Below, piece by piece: positions 33,010 to 42,977 of a stretch of 64,000 nt of DNA. Source of the stretch: Methylophilus methylotrophus DSM 46235 = ATCC 53528 (GTDB lineage: Bacteria; Pseudomonadota; Gammaproteobacteria; Burkholderiales; Methylophilaceae); the NCBI RefSeq assembly GCF_000378225.1, contig NZ_KB905142.1, positions 350,719 through 414,718 of the forward strand. Direction: 5' to 3'. Position 1 is the first letter of the stretch. Each line of letters begins with the position of its first letter. The position numbers and the translations under genes were made by a program. The notes under the pieces are model-generated. The model had not been told where the DNA came from. It saw only the letters and a program-made list of their open reading frames with translations, and made no database searches.

Positions 33010-35556
33010 ATGTCCTTCGAAAACCACACCCCTATGATGCGTCAATACCTGACGTTGAAAGCACAGTATCCCGATATGCTGCTGTTTTACCGCATGGGTG
33101 ACTTTTACGAACTGTTTTTTGAGGATGCCGAAAAGGCAGCCCGTTTGTTGGGGATTACCTTAACCCGTCGTGGGGCGAGCAATGGTGAGCCGATCAAAAT
33201 GGCAGGCTTGCCTTACCATGCGGCCGAAGGATATTTAGCCAAGCTCGCCAAAATGGGCGAAGCGGTTGCCATTTGTGAGCAGGTAGGTGATCCGGCAACA
33301 TCCAAAGGGCCAGTGGCACGTGAGGTGACACGTATCCTGACGCCGGGCACCCTGACTGACGCTGCCTTGCTGGATGAAACCAGGGACAACACCTTGCTGT
33401 GTGTGACCAAAGGCGATGGCGTGGTTGGCCTGGCACGGCTAAACCTAGCTTCAGGCGAGTTTGTGTTAAGTGAAATTGCGCCAGGTCATTTGTCGCAAGA
33501 GCTGGAGCGTATCCATCCTGCGGAATTGGTCATCGCTGAAGATCATACTACTGATGTATTTCAACAAGCACGATGTGCCAAAAAACGGCTGGCCCCCTGG
33601 CAGTTTGACCTGGAGACAGCGCAGCGCAGCCTGACGCAGCAATTTAATACGCATGACCTGGCGGGCTTTGGCTGCGGTGAAATGCCTGCTGCGGTGACGG
33701 CTGCAGGGGCTTTGCTGGAATACGTAAAGCACACCCAGCGTACAGCGTTACCACATATTGCCGGTTTGCGTGTGGAACAAAGTAACCATTATCTGCAAAT
33801 GGATGCTGCAACGCGGCGTAACCTGGAAATCGATACCACTATCCGTGGTGAAGCCAGTCCGACCTTGTATTCGCTACTGAATTCCACGCAAACCGCCATG
33901 GGCGCCCGCTTACTAAGGCATTGGTTGCACCATCCGCTGCGTAGCCAGCAGGCCATCCAGCAACGTCATTTGGCCGTGGCTGAACTGTTCGAACAGTTTC
34001 TGGATAGTGCATTACAGCAGGCCTTGCACCCGATTGGCGATATTGAGCGCATGACCGCACGTGTGGCGCTCAGATCTGCCAGGCCGCGTGACTTGTCTGG
34101 CTTGCGCGATAGTTTGTTGCAATTGCCCGCCTTGGTGATGACTTTGCCACAAGCGGAATCTGCATTGTTGCAAGGTTTGCTGGGTGAGTTAAACGCACCT
34201 TCGGAGGTGCTGCAATTACTGGTGCAGGCAATCCAGGCAGAGCCTTCAGCCATCTTGCGTGAAGGCGGGGTGATCGCGCAAGGTTATGATGCAGAGCTGG
34301 ATGAGTTGCGTGCCCTGCAGACCGGTCATGGTGATTTCCTGCTGCAGTTTGAAGCCGCAGAAAAAGCCCGCACCGGGATTGCCAACCTCAAGGTGGAATA
34401 CAACAGCGTGCATGGTTTTTATATTGAAATCAGCCGCCTGCAAGCCGAAAGTGCACCGCCTGAATATCGCCGTCGCCAGACATTGAAAAACGTTGAGCGT
34501 TTTATTACGCCGGAACTGAAAGCCTTTGAAGATAAAGTGCTGAGTGCCAACGAGCGTGCACTGGCACGCGAAAAAATGCTTTACGAACAGGTGCTGGATG
34601 CCTTGCTGCCGCATATCACTACCTTGCAGCGGATTGCGACCGCAGTCGCTACGCTGGACGTGCTTGCCTGTTTTGCCGAGCGCGCGCGGGCGCTCAATTA
34701 TGTACAGCCCCGTTTCCGTGCCGACAGCGGACTGGATATCCAGCTTGGCCGCCATCCTGTGGTGGAAAGCATTGCCCAGCCTTATGTCGCTAATGATGTT
34801 TGCCTGAATCCCTACCGGCAGTTGCTGCTGATTACAGGCCCCAATATGGGTGGTAAATCGACTTTTATGCGGCAAACGGCCCTGATCGTCTTATTGGCTT
34901 ATTGCGGTAGTTTTGTGCCCGCACAAAGCGCAGTGATTGGCGAGGTTGACCGTATTTTTACTCGTATCGGTGCCTCGGATGACCTTGCGGGTGGCCGTTC
35001 AACTTTCATGGTAGAAATGACCGAGACCGCCAATATCCTCAATAATGCGACTGCCAGCAGCCTGGTATTGCTCGATGAAATCGGCCGTGGGACCAGTACG
35101 TTTGACGGCCTTAGCCTAGCGTGGGCTGTGGCTAAGCAATTGCTAGAAAAGAATAAATCACTGACCCTGTTTGCCACCCATTATTTTGAACTGACGCGGA
35201 TTGTCGACGAAGCCAAACATGCAGCCAATGTGCATTTGGATGCCGTTGAACATGGACAAGGCATCGTCTTTTTGCATAAGGTGGAAGAAGGCGCTGCGAC
35301 CATGAGTTACGGGATACAGGTGGCACAGCTGGCAGGTATCCCAAAGTCAGTCGTGCAATTGGCCAAACGCAAGCTCCAGCAGTTGGAGAACCAGACCATT
35401 GCAGCGACCCCGCAAAATGATTTATTTGCGGGTAACCCTGAACCAGAGGAACCGCCATTACATCCACTGGTCGCAGAATTAGAACGTATACAACCGGACG
35501 ACCTGACACCCAAGCAGGCGCTGGAATTACTCTATTCACTGAAAAAACTAATATGA
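33010..35556 (+). CDS. mutS: DNA mismatch repair protein MutS
   Basis: 848 residues, normal length (E. coli 853). The N-terminal mismatch-reading motif is GDFYELF (Phe and Glu that contact the mispair). The connector, lever and clamp domains follow. The ATPase has Walker [10 protein letters not shown] near residue 610, then [32 protein letters not shown] and FATHYFELT. It recognises mismatches and recruits MutL. The C-terminal tail has the tetramerisation-like end ([18 protein letters not shown]). Four to ten bases before the nitroreductase gene. Confidence 0.97.
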   Translation: MSFENHTPMMRQYLTLKAQYPDMLLFYRMGDFYELFFEDAEKAARLLGITLTRRGASNGEPIKMAGLPYHAAEGYLAKLAKMGEAVAICEQVGDPATSKGPVAREVTRILTPGTLTDAALLDETRDNTLLCVTKGDGVVGLARLNLASGEFVLSEIAPGHLSQELERIHPAELVIAEDHTTDVFQQARCAKKRLAPWQFDLETAQRSLTQQFNTHDLAGFGCGEMPAAVTAAGALLEYVKHTQRTALPHIAGLRVEQSNHYLQMDAATRRNLEIDTTIRGEASPTLYSLLNSTQTAMGARLLRHWLHHPLRSQQAIQQRHLAVAELFEQFLDSALQQALHPIGDIERMTARVALRSARPRDLSGLRDSLLQLPALVMTLPQAESALLQGLLGELNAPSEVLQLLVQAIQAEPSAILREGGVIAQGYDAELDELRALQTGHGDFLLQFEAAEKARTGIANLKVEYNSVHGFYIEISRLQAESAPPEYRRRQTLKNVERFITPELKAFEDKVLSANERALAREKMLYEQVLDALLPHITTLQRIATAVATLDVLACFAERARALNYVQPRFRADSGLDIQLGRHPVVESIAQPYVANDVCLNPYRQLLLITGPNMGGKSTFMRQTALIVLLAYCGSFVPAQSAVIGEVDRIFTRIGASDDLAGGRSTFMVEMTETANILNNATASSLVLLDEIGRGTSTFDGLSLAWAVAKQLLEKNKSLTLFATHYFELTRIVDEAKHAANVHLDAVEHGQGIVFLHKVEEGAATMSYGIQVAQLAGIPKSVVQLAKRKLQQLENQTIAATPQNDLFAGNPEPEEPPLHPLVAELERIQPDDLTPKQALELLYSLKKLI

Positions 35557-35566
35557 GGATTTGAGC

Positions 35567-36166
35567 ATGCAAAAACCTGCTATCACACAGCAACCCATTC
35601 ATGAACTGATTGCCAATCGCTGGAGCGGCCGTGCCTATGATGCAAGCAAACCAGTCACTAAAGACCAGGTAGTCAGCCTTCTTGAAGCTGCACGCTGGGC
35701 ACCCTCATGTTTTGGTGATCAGCCATGGCGGTATGTGGTCTGTCACAAGAGCGAGAATCCACAAGCCTGGCAGGCCGCCTATGATTGCCTGGTACAGGGA
35801 AACCAAAGCTGGGCGGTCAATGCGCCAGTGTTGTTGTTAATTTGTGCGGATACCCTCTTTAGCCATAATGACAAACCCAATAAATGGGCCGCTTATGATA
35901 CCGGTGCCGCCACCGAGAATGTTTGTTTGCAAGCCACGGCATTGGGCCTGATGGCGCACCAGATGGGTGGTTTTGATGCAGATAAAGCCAGGGCAACTTT
36001 TAAAGTACCAGAGCGTTACCAAATTCTGGCGATGGTCACCGTCGGTTATCAGGCAGCGGTTGAAAGCCTCACGGGTGAAATCAAAGAACGTGAGACTGCT
36101 GCGCGTAGCCGTAAGCCACTCAATGAGCTGTTCTTCAATGGTAAATGGGACCAAAGCATTGTTTAA
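35567..36166 (+). CDS. Nitroreductase-family flavoprotein
   Basis: 199 residues from ATG 35567, which has GAGG upstream. FMN-binding motifs RWSGRAYD and AARWAPSCFGDQPWRYVV mark the nitroreductase fold; the C-terminal half has DTGAATENVCLQATALGL, the dimer-interface helix region. NAD(P)H-dependent reduction of a nitro or quinone compound is likely; the true substrate is unknown. Co-directional with mutS (ten bases between) and followed by a thioredoxin-like gene. Confidence 0.92.
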   Translation: MQKPAITQQPIHELIANRWSGRAYDASKPVTKDQVVSLLEAARWAPSCFGDQPWRYVVCHKSENPQAWQAAYDCLVQGNQSWAVNAPVLLLICADTLFSHNDKPNKWAAYDTGAATENVCLQATALGLMAHQMGGFDADKARATFKVPERYQILAMVTVGYQAAVESLTGEIKERETAARSRKPLNELFFNGKWDQSIV

Positions 36167-36260
36167 ACTTTGCGCGTTTGCAGCAAAAGCGGTTAGCGTG
36201 CCTGCCATCCTCTGCTAAAATGCTGGCGATAAAAATATAATTGAACGGATTGGAGATCAT

Positions 36261-36629
36261 ATGGCAGTCGTTACGCTGACCAAAGCAAATTTTAAAGAGA
36301 CCATCGAGAATAACGCATTCGTGATTGTCGATTTCTGGGCGCCATGGTGTGACCCCTGTGTTGCCTTCACACCCACCTTCGAGGCCGCAGCAGCAAAAAA
36401 TCCTGACATTGTGTTTGGCATGGTCAATACCGAAACCGATCCTGAAATCTCAGATTATTTTGAGGTCAAGCAGATTCCAGGCTTGCTCGTAGTGCGTGAG
36501 CGCGCAGGCATACACGCACAAGTCGGCGAGATTGGCGCGCCAGCATTGGATGAAATTATCAAATGGGCACGTGAGTTTGATATGACGGCAGTACGCGAGT
36601 ATTACAAAGCGGAAGATGCTAAAAAATAG
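36261..36629 (+). CDS. Thioredoxin-family protein with CDPC active site
   Basis: 122 residues, one thioredoxin fold: DFWAPWCDPCVAFTPTFEAAA, then the cis-Pro in QIPGLLVVRE. The redox dipeptide between the cysteines is DP rather than the GP of thioredoxin, which would shift the redox potential; no signal peptide, so cytoplasmic. The C-terminal 20 residues are charged. Partner unknown; the neighbouring nitroreductase may share a stress response. Confidence 0.9.
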   Translation: MAVVTLTKANFKETIENNAFVIVDFWAPWCDPCVAFTPTFEAAAAKNPDIVFGMVNTETDPEISDYFEVKQIPGLLVVRERAGIHAQVGEIGAPALDEIIKWAREFDMTAVREYYKAEDAKK

Positions 36630-36651
36630 TTTCTAAACTGTTTGATATTAA

Positions 36652-36687
36652 CAAAAGGCCGTGCATGCATGGCCTTTTGTTTTTTTA
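36652..36687 (+). terminator. Rho-independent terminator after the thioredoxin-like gene
   Basis: Stem CAAAAGGCC / GGCCTTTTG (36652-36660, 36671-36679) with a 10-base loop, followed by seven Ts. Confidence 0.9.
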
Positions 36688-36722
36688 AGCATTAATGATT
36701 AAGTCAAGGTAATTAATTGTTT

Positions 36723-37362
36723 GTTTTCGCCTGCAGGCGAGTTACTTGTTCTTTGCTTGCACAAAGAACAAGTAACCAGAAGAAATGCACCCTAGCTTGC
36801 GCTCGTTTCCTGCGTTGCTCAACCTAGGACTTTCGCCCGTTAACGGACTTCATGAAGGCGGCCAACGAAACTCGTCCTAACGGCTTGCATACTTCGCAAG
36901 CCACCGCGGAACTCGAACAGACGCTGGCCGACATCTCCCATGCTGATTGTGCTACTCGGCGCGTCAGATAGGTGCCCGAAAGCCATGAGCGCCACCGTTT
37001 GTGGATTAAAGAAAAGAATTTTAGTTTTTAAACGCCCCAATTTCTACGCTGTGAGTTTGGCGAGATGAGTCCCATCCCATCACGCTGAGTAGCGGAGACA
37101 AAATAAGAGGAGAGGGAGCGACTGTTCGAATCCCGCAGCAGCTCACGTTTTATGTGAGCTGCCAGGTTGAGTTTCGTGACCGAATTATTTTGTTGAGCAA
37201 TGCAAGGGAGCCGAAGGCCGTGATGGCTGGGGGCCCTCTTCTTTGACTACGGCCGCCACTATGTGGCTTAACCTGAAGGTTAGCCTTCGCCGCAACACTT
37301 CGTTAGTTGTGGTTACTTTCTGTGGGGCAAGCAACAGAAAGTAACTCGCCTAAGGGCGAAAA
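36723..37362. mobile_element. 640-bp non-coding repeat element with hairpin inverted ends
   Basis: The left end holds TCGCCTGCAGGCGA (36727-36740) and a perfect 15-bp stem GTTACTTGTTCTTTG / CAAAGAACAAGTAAC (36741-36776). The right end is its imperfect inverse: GTTACTTTCTGT / ACAGAAAGTAAC (37312-37345), then ACTCGCC-TAAG-GGCGA. In between are a GCAGCTCAC / GTGAGCTGC hairpin (37138-37162) preceded by GTTCGAATCC, and a minus-strand frame of 66 codons (36840-37040) containing MGDVGQRLFEFRGGLR, a phrase I recall from many scattered hypothetical proteins. No transposase. Probably a dispersed non-autonomous element filling the 800-base gap between genes. Confidence 0.65.
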
Positions 37363-37434
37363 GATAAGATAATAAAAGCAGTGCTATCTCTATCGGGGAG
37401 GCAAGTAATAGTAATAGCACTACCCACGGCTCAG

Positions 37435-37899
37435 TCAATCGACTGGCACTTTCGGCCTCCCAACCACATTTCTCAACACAAAACTTGTATGCACCCCGGT
37501 GACGCCTGCAATCTTGGTGATTTTATGCAGTAGCAGGTGTTGGTAGTCATCCATGTCTTTCACCACCACTTTCAATAGGTAGTCAGATTGCTGGCCAGTA
37601 ATGAGCAGGCATTCCAGCACTTCGGGGATTTGCGTAATGCTGCTTTCAAAATTGGCAAAGCGCTCTGGTGTGTGTTGATCCATAGAAATGCCGATTAGGG
37701 CCATGAGGCTGAGCCCCAATTTCTTGGCATCGACCAAGGCTTGGTATCCCAGAATCAGGCCAGCTTGTTCCAATGCTTTTACCCGGCGCAAGCAAGGGGC
37801 AGGAGAGAGGCCGATACGATCGGCTAGGTCCTGGTTGCTGATATGACCTTCGGTTTGCAGGATGTTTAAAATGGCTTTGTCAAAACGGTCTAATTTCAT
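37435..37899 (-). CDS. Lrp/AsnC-family transcriptional regulator
   Basis: 154 residues. N-terminal helix-turn-helix (DKAILNILQTEG, NQDLADRIGLSPAPCLRRVKAL), then the ligand-binding RAM domain (VLECLLITGQQSDYLLKVVVKD). Lrp-type regulators respond to amino acids such as leucine. It is divergent from leuA with an AT-rich 160-base region and an inverted repeat between them, so control of leuA is likely (inference). Confidence 0.93.
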   Translation of the reverse strand: MKLDRFDKAILNILQTEGHISNQDLADRIGLSPAPCLRRVKALEQAGLILGYQALVDAKKLGLSLMALIGISMDQHTPERFANFESSITQIPEVLECLLITGQQSDYLLKVVVKDMDDYQHLLLHKITKIAGVTGVHTSFVLRNVVGRPKVPVD

Positions 37900-38060
37900 G
37901 ATTATTTCAATATAAAATTAATGTTGAAATAATATTACAAAAAATATATATAAATTAAAATAATATTCTTAATATATAGGGATTTTTAGAAAATAAGAAA
38001 TTTAATTTTTCTAAAAGTCTCTATCATGTCTTCTGTCAAAAACAAATTCAGGAGCGCAGC
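37900..38060 (+). promoter_or_regulatory. Divergent lrp-leuA control region with inverted repeat
   Basis: Extremely A/T-rich. Perfect 10-bp arms TTTTAGAAAA (37984-37993) and TTTTCTAAAA (38007-38016) are 13 bases apart, about 45 bases before leuA ATG. The ribosome site AGGAG lies nine bases before ATG 38061. No leader peptide rich in Leu codons is seen, arguing against attenuation. Confidence 0.5.
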
Positions 38061-39746
38061 ATGCAGACACAAACCGCAGCCAAATATCAGGCTTTCCCCG
38101 CAATCAATCTTAAAGACCGCCAATGGCCGAATGCCGTGATTAGCCAACCACCGATCTGGATGAGTACCGATCTGCGCGATGGTAACCAGTCATTGTTTGA
38201 GCCTATGGATGCGGAGAAAAAACTGCGCATGTTTAATATGCTGTGCCAGATGGGCTTTAAGGAAATTGAGGTGGCTTTTCCTTCAGCCTCACAAACCGAT
38301 TTTAATTTTGTACGCAGCCTGATTGAAGAAGAGCGTATTCCTGAGGATGTGACAATAGAAGTATTAACCCAGGCACGTGCGCACCTGATCCGCCGCACCA
38401 TGGAATCGGTACGCGGTGCGAAGCGTGTCATCGTGCATATTTATAACGCCATTTCCCCTACATTTAGAGATGTCGTGTTCAATATGAGCAAGGCGGAAGT
38501 CAAAGCCATGGCGGTGGATGCGGTGAAGCTGGTCAAGGTGTTGGCTGCCGATATGCCTGAGACCGAGGTCATCATGCAATATAGCCCCGAAACCTTTACT
38601 GCGACCGAACTCGAGTTTTCCAAAGAGGTCTGTGATGCGGTGACAGAGGCCTGGGAAGCCACGCCTGAGCGTAAAATCATTATCAACCTGCCGGCAACGG
38701 TAGAGGTGGCAACGCCTAATGTATATGCCGACCAGATTGAATGGATGCACCGCAACCTGGCACACCGCGACAGCACTATTCTGAGTCTGCATCCCCACAA
38801 TGATCGTGGTACCGCAGTCGCCGCCACCGAGCTCGGTATCATGGCGGGAGCAGACCGCGTGGAAGGCTGCCTGTTCGGACATGGGGAGCGCACTGGCAAT
38901 GTAGACCTGGTCACAGTTGCACTTAATATGTATACGCAGGGCGTACATCCTGGTCTGGATTTTTACGATATCGATGCGATAGGCCGCACGGTGGAGGAGT
39001 GTACGCAGATTGAGATTCACCCGCGCCATCCGTATGCGGGTGACCTGGTATTTACGGCGTTTTCTGGCTCGCATCAGGATGCCATCAAAAAAGGATTTGC
39101 TACCCAGCAGCCAGGAGACCGTTGGAATGTGCCTTACCTGCCGATAGATCCTAAAGACCTTGGCCGAAGCTATGATTCGATTATTCGCGTCAACAGTCAA
39201 TCCGGCAAGGGTGGCGTTGCCTACCTGATGGAGCACCATTATGGCGTCGTAATGCCACGGCGTATGCAAGTGGAGTTTTCTGGCGTGGTGCAGCAATACA
39301 CTGACCAGCACGGCAGTGAGGTCGGGCATGCGGAGCTGTGGCAACTGTTTAACCAGCATTATGTATCTGCCGTGATGCCTATCCACTTCCAGGATTACCA
39401 GCTCGAGTCACATGCGCAAGGTCAGGCCATCCGCATGCATATTGCGGTGGACGGCGTGCCGACCATTGTCAGCGGGCACGGGAATGGGCCGGTGGATGCG
39501 GCGATTCATGCACTGCACAATATCGGCATACAAGTGCAGGTACGCAGCTTTGAAGAGCGTTCACTGGGCGCGAGTGCTTCAGCGGGAGAGGCCACGGCAT
39601 GTGCTTTTGTTGAGGTCGTTTGCCGGGGCAAGGTGTGTTATGGCGTGGGCATGGATACCAATATTGTCACCGCGTCTATCAAGGCGATTGTCAGCGGGAT
39701 CAACCGGTGTAATGTACAACCGCAGATGATGGCCAAGACTGCTTAG
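38061..39746 (+). CDS. leuA: 2-isopropylmalate synthase (long, type 2 LeuA)
   Basis: 561 residues. The N-terminal TIM barrel has [15 protein letters not shown] (metal and substrate Arg-Asp), IMQYSPETF, and the metal ligands in [11 protein letters not shown] and [12 protein letters not shown]. The C-terminal 140 residues form the leucine-sensing regulatory domain ([16 protein letters not shown]). It condenses 2-ketoisovalerate with acetyl-CoA, the first step of leucine synthesis. Length and N-terminal extension fit the yeast-like LeuA group rather than the 520-residue E. coli type. It is alone, without leuBCD. Confidence 0.95.
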   Translation: MQTQTAAKYQAFPAINLKDRQWPNAVISQPPIWMSTDLRDGNQSLFEPMDAEKKLRMFNMLCQMGFKEIEVAFPSASQTDFNFVRSLIEEERIPEDVTIEVLTQARAHLIRRTMESVRGAKRVIVHIYNAISPTFRDVVFNMSKAEVKAMAVDAVKLVKVLAADMPETEVIMQYSPETFTATELEFSKEVCDAVTEAWEATPERKIIINLPATVEVATPNVYADQIEWMHRNLAHRDSTILSLHPHNDRGTAVAATELGIMAGADRVEGCLFGHGERTGNVDLVTVALNMYTQGVHPGLDFYDIDAIGRTVEECTQIEIHPRHPYAGDLVFTAFSGSHQDAIKKGFATQQPGDRWNVPYLPIDPKDLGRSYDSIIRVNSQSGKGGVAYLMEHHYGVVMPRRMQVEFSGVVQQYTDQHGSEVGHAELWQLFNQHYVSAVMPIHFQDYQLESHAQGQAIRMHIAVDGVPTIVSGHGNGPVDAAIHALHNIGIQVQVRSFEERSLGASASAGEATACAFVEVVCRGKVCYGVGMDTNIVTASIKAIVSGINRCNVQPQMMAKTA

Positions 39747-39755
39747 TATGGGCCA

Positions 39756-39781
39756 GCCCTGTCACATGAAATTGGCAGGGC
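39756..39781. terminator. Hairpin between convergent leuA and membrane-protein genes
   Basis: GCCCTGTCA / TGGCAGGGC form a 9-bp stem with one G-U pair around an 8-base loop. No T run follows, so it may be a weak or factor-assisted terminator. Confidence 0.5.
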
Positions 39782-39786
39782 GTTGG

Positions 39787-40134
39787 TTACCAGTGCCCAG
39801 TAGTGATGAGTTGGTAAATAAAATAAGCACCAAGCAACATCATGGCATAGACAGGCAGGTCACTGGCTGAACGCCGTTGCTGGGTGCTGATATGGGTGAT
39901 GTAACGGTGAAACGCGAAAGCGACGAGTAATCCAATCGCAAGCCAGGCAGCATTTAATGGTGAGGCTGTGATCCATTGCAGCCAGTCTGTCGGGCCGTGG
40001 TCGCTGCCGAAGATGTGTATGGCGATGCCTATAAAACCACAAACCATCAACCCCAAGGTCAGCAATGCCTTCACAATCTGCCAAGGCCCGTCTGGGCGAA
40101 TAGTGCGGTTCTTGCTGTAACGATTCGGATCCAT
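39787..40134 (-). CDS. Small integral membrane protein, unknown
   Basis: 115 residues with about three membrane segments (near 22-42, 62-78, 92-110) and a basic cytoplasmic N terminus (MDPNRYSKNRTIR). There is a ribosome site (AAAGGAG) before ATG 40134. I do not recognise the family. It follows nlpD in the same direction, at the position where rpoS is found in the classic surE-pcm-nlpD-rpoS order, but it is no sigma factor. Confidence 0.75.
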   Translation of the reverse strand: MDPNRYSKNRTIRPDGPWQIVKALLTLGLMVCGFIGIAIHIFGSDHGPTDWLQWITASPLNAAWLAIGLLVAFAFHRYITHISTQQRRSASDLPVYAMMLLGAYFIYQLITTGHW

Positions 40135-40206
40135 ACAGCGCTCCTTTCAAGCAATGGCGCCTTCCACTCGACTTGCTTAGATGAGCCCGCCAGACAACTG
40201 CGGACG

Positions 40207-41103
40207 TTAGGTGTTACTGTTTGCCGCCGCAGCCGGATTGGCAGGTAAATAGCTGGCCGGATCAACCGGTTTGCCTTTTTGCCGGATCTCAAAATGCAGG
40301 ATAGGTGGCTTGTTATTGGTGGTCGCGGGCAGGTTGGCCAGCTTTTCCCCCTGTGTGACAAACACGCCTTCTTTCACCAGTGAATTACCTTGGTGTGCGT
40401 AAACTGAAAGCAAGTTGCTATTGTGCTTGATGATGACCAGTTTGCCATAACCACGCACATCCATGCCGCTATAAATCACTTTGCCAGCGCCTGCTGCGGT
40501 GATTGCCTGCCCAGCAGTACCGGTAATATTCAGCCCTTTATTGTTTTGCGCATCAAAGCCGGTGCTGACTTTTCCCGGCAATGGCCATTGCCATTGAATG
40601 TCGGTGTCAGCAATGGCTTCCAGGTCGATGGCAGCCGTATTCTTTCCAGCATCTGCAGTTGCAGGTGCTGTGTTATTTGGAGCCGTTGCAGGCGTAGTGG
40701 CTGTCTCCGCGGACGTGCTGAGCTCAGGGCGCGCGATGGCTGAAGTCACGACTTCTGCATCATCTGTTGCGCTGGCAGTATCGATGGGTTTGTTATTGGC
40801 AGTATTTGTACTACTTGCCTTCAGGTTCAGTACCTGGCCGACATGAATTTCATACGGTGACTGCAACTGGTTAAATTCAGCCAGTTTTGTAAATGGGATG
40901 CCAAATTTTCGGCCTATGCTGTACAGTGTATCGCCTTTTTGTACCAGGTACTGGTTCGCTCCCAGGGTCATTGGCGTGGCAGATTTTTTTTCTTGCGAGA
41001 CTGTGCTGCTGGTGACCGGCGCACGTGGCATGGGTGAGTTGAGTGCGCAAGCTGCGAGCGTAAAGGCGCTGCCCCATACCGTGAGCAAAGTGCGTAATCT
41101 CAT
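40207..41103 (-). CDS. nlpD: LysM/M23 lipoprotein, NlpD-like
   Basis: 298 residues. Lipoprotein signal with lipobox LAAC; LysM domain (YLVQKGDTLYSIGRKFGIPF, at about 52-95) for peptidoglycan binding; a Thr/Ala-rich linker; then an M23 LytM domain. The first zinc-ligand motif, normally HxxxD, reads NNKGLN (His and Asp replaced), although YAHQG and LHFEIR remain. As in E. coli NlpD, it is likely inactive as a peptidase and works by activating cell-separation amidases. It overlaps pcm by a few bases. Confidence 0.92.
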   Translation of the reverse strand: MRLRTLLTVWGSAFTLAACALNSPMPRAPVTSSTVSQEKKSATPMTLGANQYLVQKGDTLYSIGRKFGIPFTKLAEFNQLQSPYEIHVGQVLNLKASSTNTANNKPIDTASATDDAEVVTSAIARPELSTSAETATTPATAPNNTAPATADAGKNTAAIDLEAIADTDIQWQWPLPGKVSTGFDAQNNKGLNITGTAGQAITAAGAGKVIYSGMDVRGYGKLVIIKHNSNLLSVYAHQGNSLVKEGVFVTQGEKLANLPATTNNKPPILHFEIRQKGKPVDPASYLPANPAAAANSNT

Positions 41104-41774
41104 GATAATGCTGTGCCTCCCAATAGTGGAACAAACTTGACTGCTTCCAGTGCGGTGTTTTGCACACCTTGCGCAGTGCGCTCAATCAAATGCAACACTT
41201 GTTCTGTCGTGCCTACCGGAATCACCATACGGCCACCAACAGCGAGTTGTTCAACGAGTTCCTGCGGGACATGGCTGGCGGCTGCCGTGACCATGATGGC
41301 ATCAAATGGGCCGTAATCCTTCAAACCCAGGCTACCATCGGCGTGATCCAGTTTCACATTGGTGCACTTGAGCGTGCGCAGGTGATTCCTGGCTTTCATG
41401 ACCAGTGGCCGGATACGTTCCAGTGAATAGACTTCTGCACTGACGCGAGACAAGACTGCAGTCTGGTAACCGCAGCCAGTGCCTATTTCCAGTACTTTGT
41501 TCAGTGGCTTGCCATTGCGCAGGATTTGCGTCATTTTGGCCACAATATAAGGCTGCGAAATCGTCTGACCATAGCCTATCGGCAATGACACATCCTCATA
41601 GGCGCGAATGGATAATGCTTCGTCGACAAAAATATGACGCGGGATATCTGCCATCGCTGCAATGACGACTTCATCCTGTATGCCTTGTTCGCGCAGGCGG
41701 GCAAGCATGCGCTCCCGTGTGCGTGATGAGGTCATGCCTATGCCGGTTTTACTGGAGGTTCTTGGAATCGCCAT
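41100..41774 (-). CDS. pcm: Protein-L-isoaspartate O-methyltransferase
   Basis: 225 residues from ATG 41774, six bases after the surE stop. Motifs are LGYGQTISQPYIVAKM, VLEIGTGCGYQTAVLS (SAM-binding) and DAIMVTAAASHVPQ. It methylates isoaspartyl residues to start repair of aged proteins. It has an extra 30 N-terminal residues compared with E. coli Pcm. Second gene of surE-pcm-nlpD. Confidence 0.95.
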   Translation of the reverse strand: MAIPRTSSKTGIGMTSSRTRERMLARLREQGIQDEVVIAAMADIPRHIFVDEALSIRAYEDVSLPIGYGQTISQPYIVAKMTQILRNGKPLNKVLEIGTGCGYQTAVLSRVSAEVYSLERIRPLVMKARNHLRTLKCTNVKLDHADGSLGLKDYGPFDAIMVTAAASHVPQELVEQLAVGGRMVIPVGTTEQVLHLIERTAQGVQNTALEAVKFVPLLGGTALS

Positions 41775-41779
41775 AATAC

Positions 41780-42529
41780 TTAACTTTTGGATTGCAGCCA
41801 TTGTTGCATGGCTGCGATCTGGGAGTGCTTGGTCAGGTCTACCTGTATCGGTGAAATGGAAACGTATCCTTGCGCCACCGCATGGAAGTCAGTGCCTTCA
41901 CCGCCGTCATTCGGTTGTCCGGCAGCGCCTACCCAGTAAACCGTTTCTCCACGCGGCGTTTGCAGCTGTATGACGGGCTCTGCTTTGTGCCGCTTGCCCA
42001 AACGCGTGATTTGACGGCCCTTAATCTCCTCAAACGGAACATCAGGCACATTAATATTGAGCAAGGTAGGCTCAGTGAACTCACTGTGGTTATATTGTTT
42101 GACCAGGTCAACAATAATACGGGCAGCGGTTTCGAAATGGGTGGGTTGATGTTGCGACATGGAGACCGCAAAAGACGGGATACCCAACAAGTAACCTTCG
42201 GTGGCAGCGGCCACGGTGCCTGAGTAAATGGTGTCATCCCCCATATTCGCGCCATCATTAATGCCGCTGATGACCATGTCTGGCATCTCCTGCATCAAAC
42301 CAGTCAGGGCAATATGGACGCAGTCGGTGGGCGTACCGTTGACATAAAAAAAGCCATTGGCGGCCTGTTTGACGCTTAATGGCCTATCTAGGGTGAGTGA
42401 ATTACTGGCGCCGCTGCGGTTACGTTCAGGGGCCACTACCGTAATATCAGCAATTTTACTTAGGTGTGAGGCTAGTAAGTTCAGTCCTGGTGCCAGGTAG
42501 CCATCATCGTTGGATAACAGAATTCTCAT
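41780..42529 (-). CDS. surE: 5'/3'-nucleotidase SurE
   Basis: 249 residues from ATG 42529 ([15 protein letters not shown]); a TTG two codons earlier is less likely. The NDDG metal motif, then [28 protein letters not shown] and [12 protein letters not shown] are all present. It removes phosphate from nucleoside monophosphates in stationary phase. Opens the surE-pcm-nlpD operon. Confidence 0.96.
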   Translation of the reverse strand: MRILLSNDDGYLAPGLNLLASHLSKIADITVVAPERNRSGASNSLTLDRPLSVKQAANGFFYVNGTPTDCVHIALTGLMQEMPDMVISGINDGANMGDDTIYSGTVAAATEGYLLGIPSFAVSMSQHQPTHFETAARIIVDLVKQYNHSEFTEPTLLNINVPDVPFEEIKGRQITRLGKRHKAEPVIQLQTPRGETVYWVGAAGQPNDGGEGTDFHAVAQGYVSISPIQVDLTKHSQIAAMQQWLQSKS

Positions 42530-42614
42530 GCGCAATATTATATAAGGTTTACCCGGCTTGTCAGCGCCCGTGCATGAAAGAATTTATTGTAAAGGCACTC
42601 TCATCTGTCAGTTC

Positions 42615-42977
42615 TCAGGCAGCTCGATAACGCTGCCCGGTATATTTGGCATACACAATTACGCTGGCAAAAAATACCAGGCTGAGTAAGACTTCTGTCA
42701 TCGCCAGGCCACGTGAAAGGCCGGTCTCTGACCAGCTTCTGACAGCGCCTTCCGTAAAGTAAAACAGAATCAACATGCCCGACCATTGATAGGTGTATCG
42801 CTTACCACGCAGTATGCCAAATACGGGCAGCAAAAGCGGCAGCGTTTTGAGGAACAGCAGGCTACCACCAGGCCTGAGCGGCGCCCAGAATATTTCCCAC
42901 CCCAGGCATAACATAATCAAGCCGAGCAGGCTGATACTCGCCGCAATGCGGCTGCTGGATAAAAGACGCGGGATCAT
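42615..42977 (-). CDS. DUF2069-type membrane protein
   Basis: 120 residues, about four hydrophobic segments, with LRPGGSLLFLKTLPLLLPVFGILRG-type core and YTYQWSGMLILFYFTEGAVR, the pattern of the DUF2069 family in beta- and gammaproteobacteria. Role unknown. Its start overlaps the stop of the HugZ-like gene by four bases (42974-42977), which implies coupled translation with it. Confidence 0.87.
   Translation of the reverse strand: MIPRLLSSSRIAASISLLGLIMLCLGWEIFWAPLRPGGSLLFLKTLPLLLPVFGILRGKRYTYQWSGMLILFYFTEGAVRSWSETGLSRGLAMTEVLLSLVFFASVIVYAKYTGQRYRAA

Noticed and set aside
37123..37165. tRNA-like T-arm (GTTCGAATCC) in the 640-bp element
   Set aside because: No acceptor, D or anticodon stems could be fitted around it; the hairpin that follows is part of the repeat element.
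38364..39386. 340-codon minus-strand open frame opposite leuA
   Set aside because: leuA is unmistakable on the plus strand; the antisense product is His/Arg-rich without any domain and has no ribosome site.
39860..40248. Open frames overlapping the small membrane protein gene on both strands
   Set aside because: They lack ribosome sites and overlap the frame at 39787-40134, which has a good ribosome site and coherent membrane segments.
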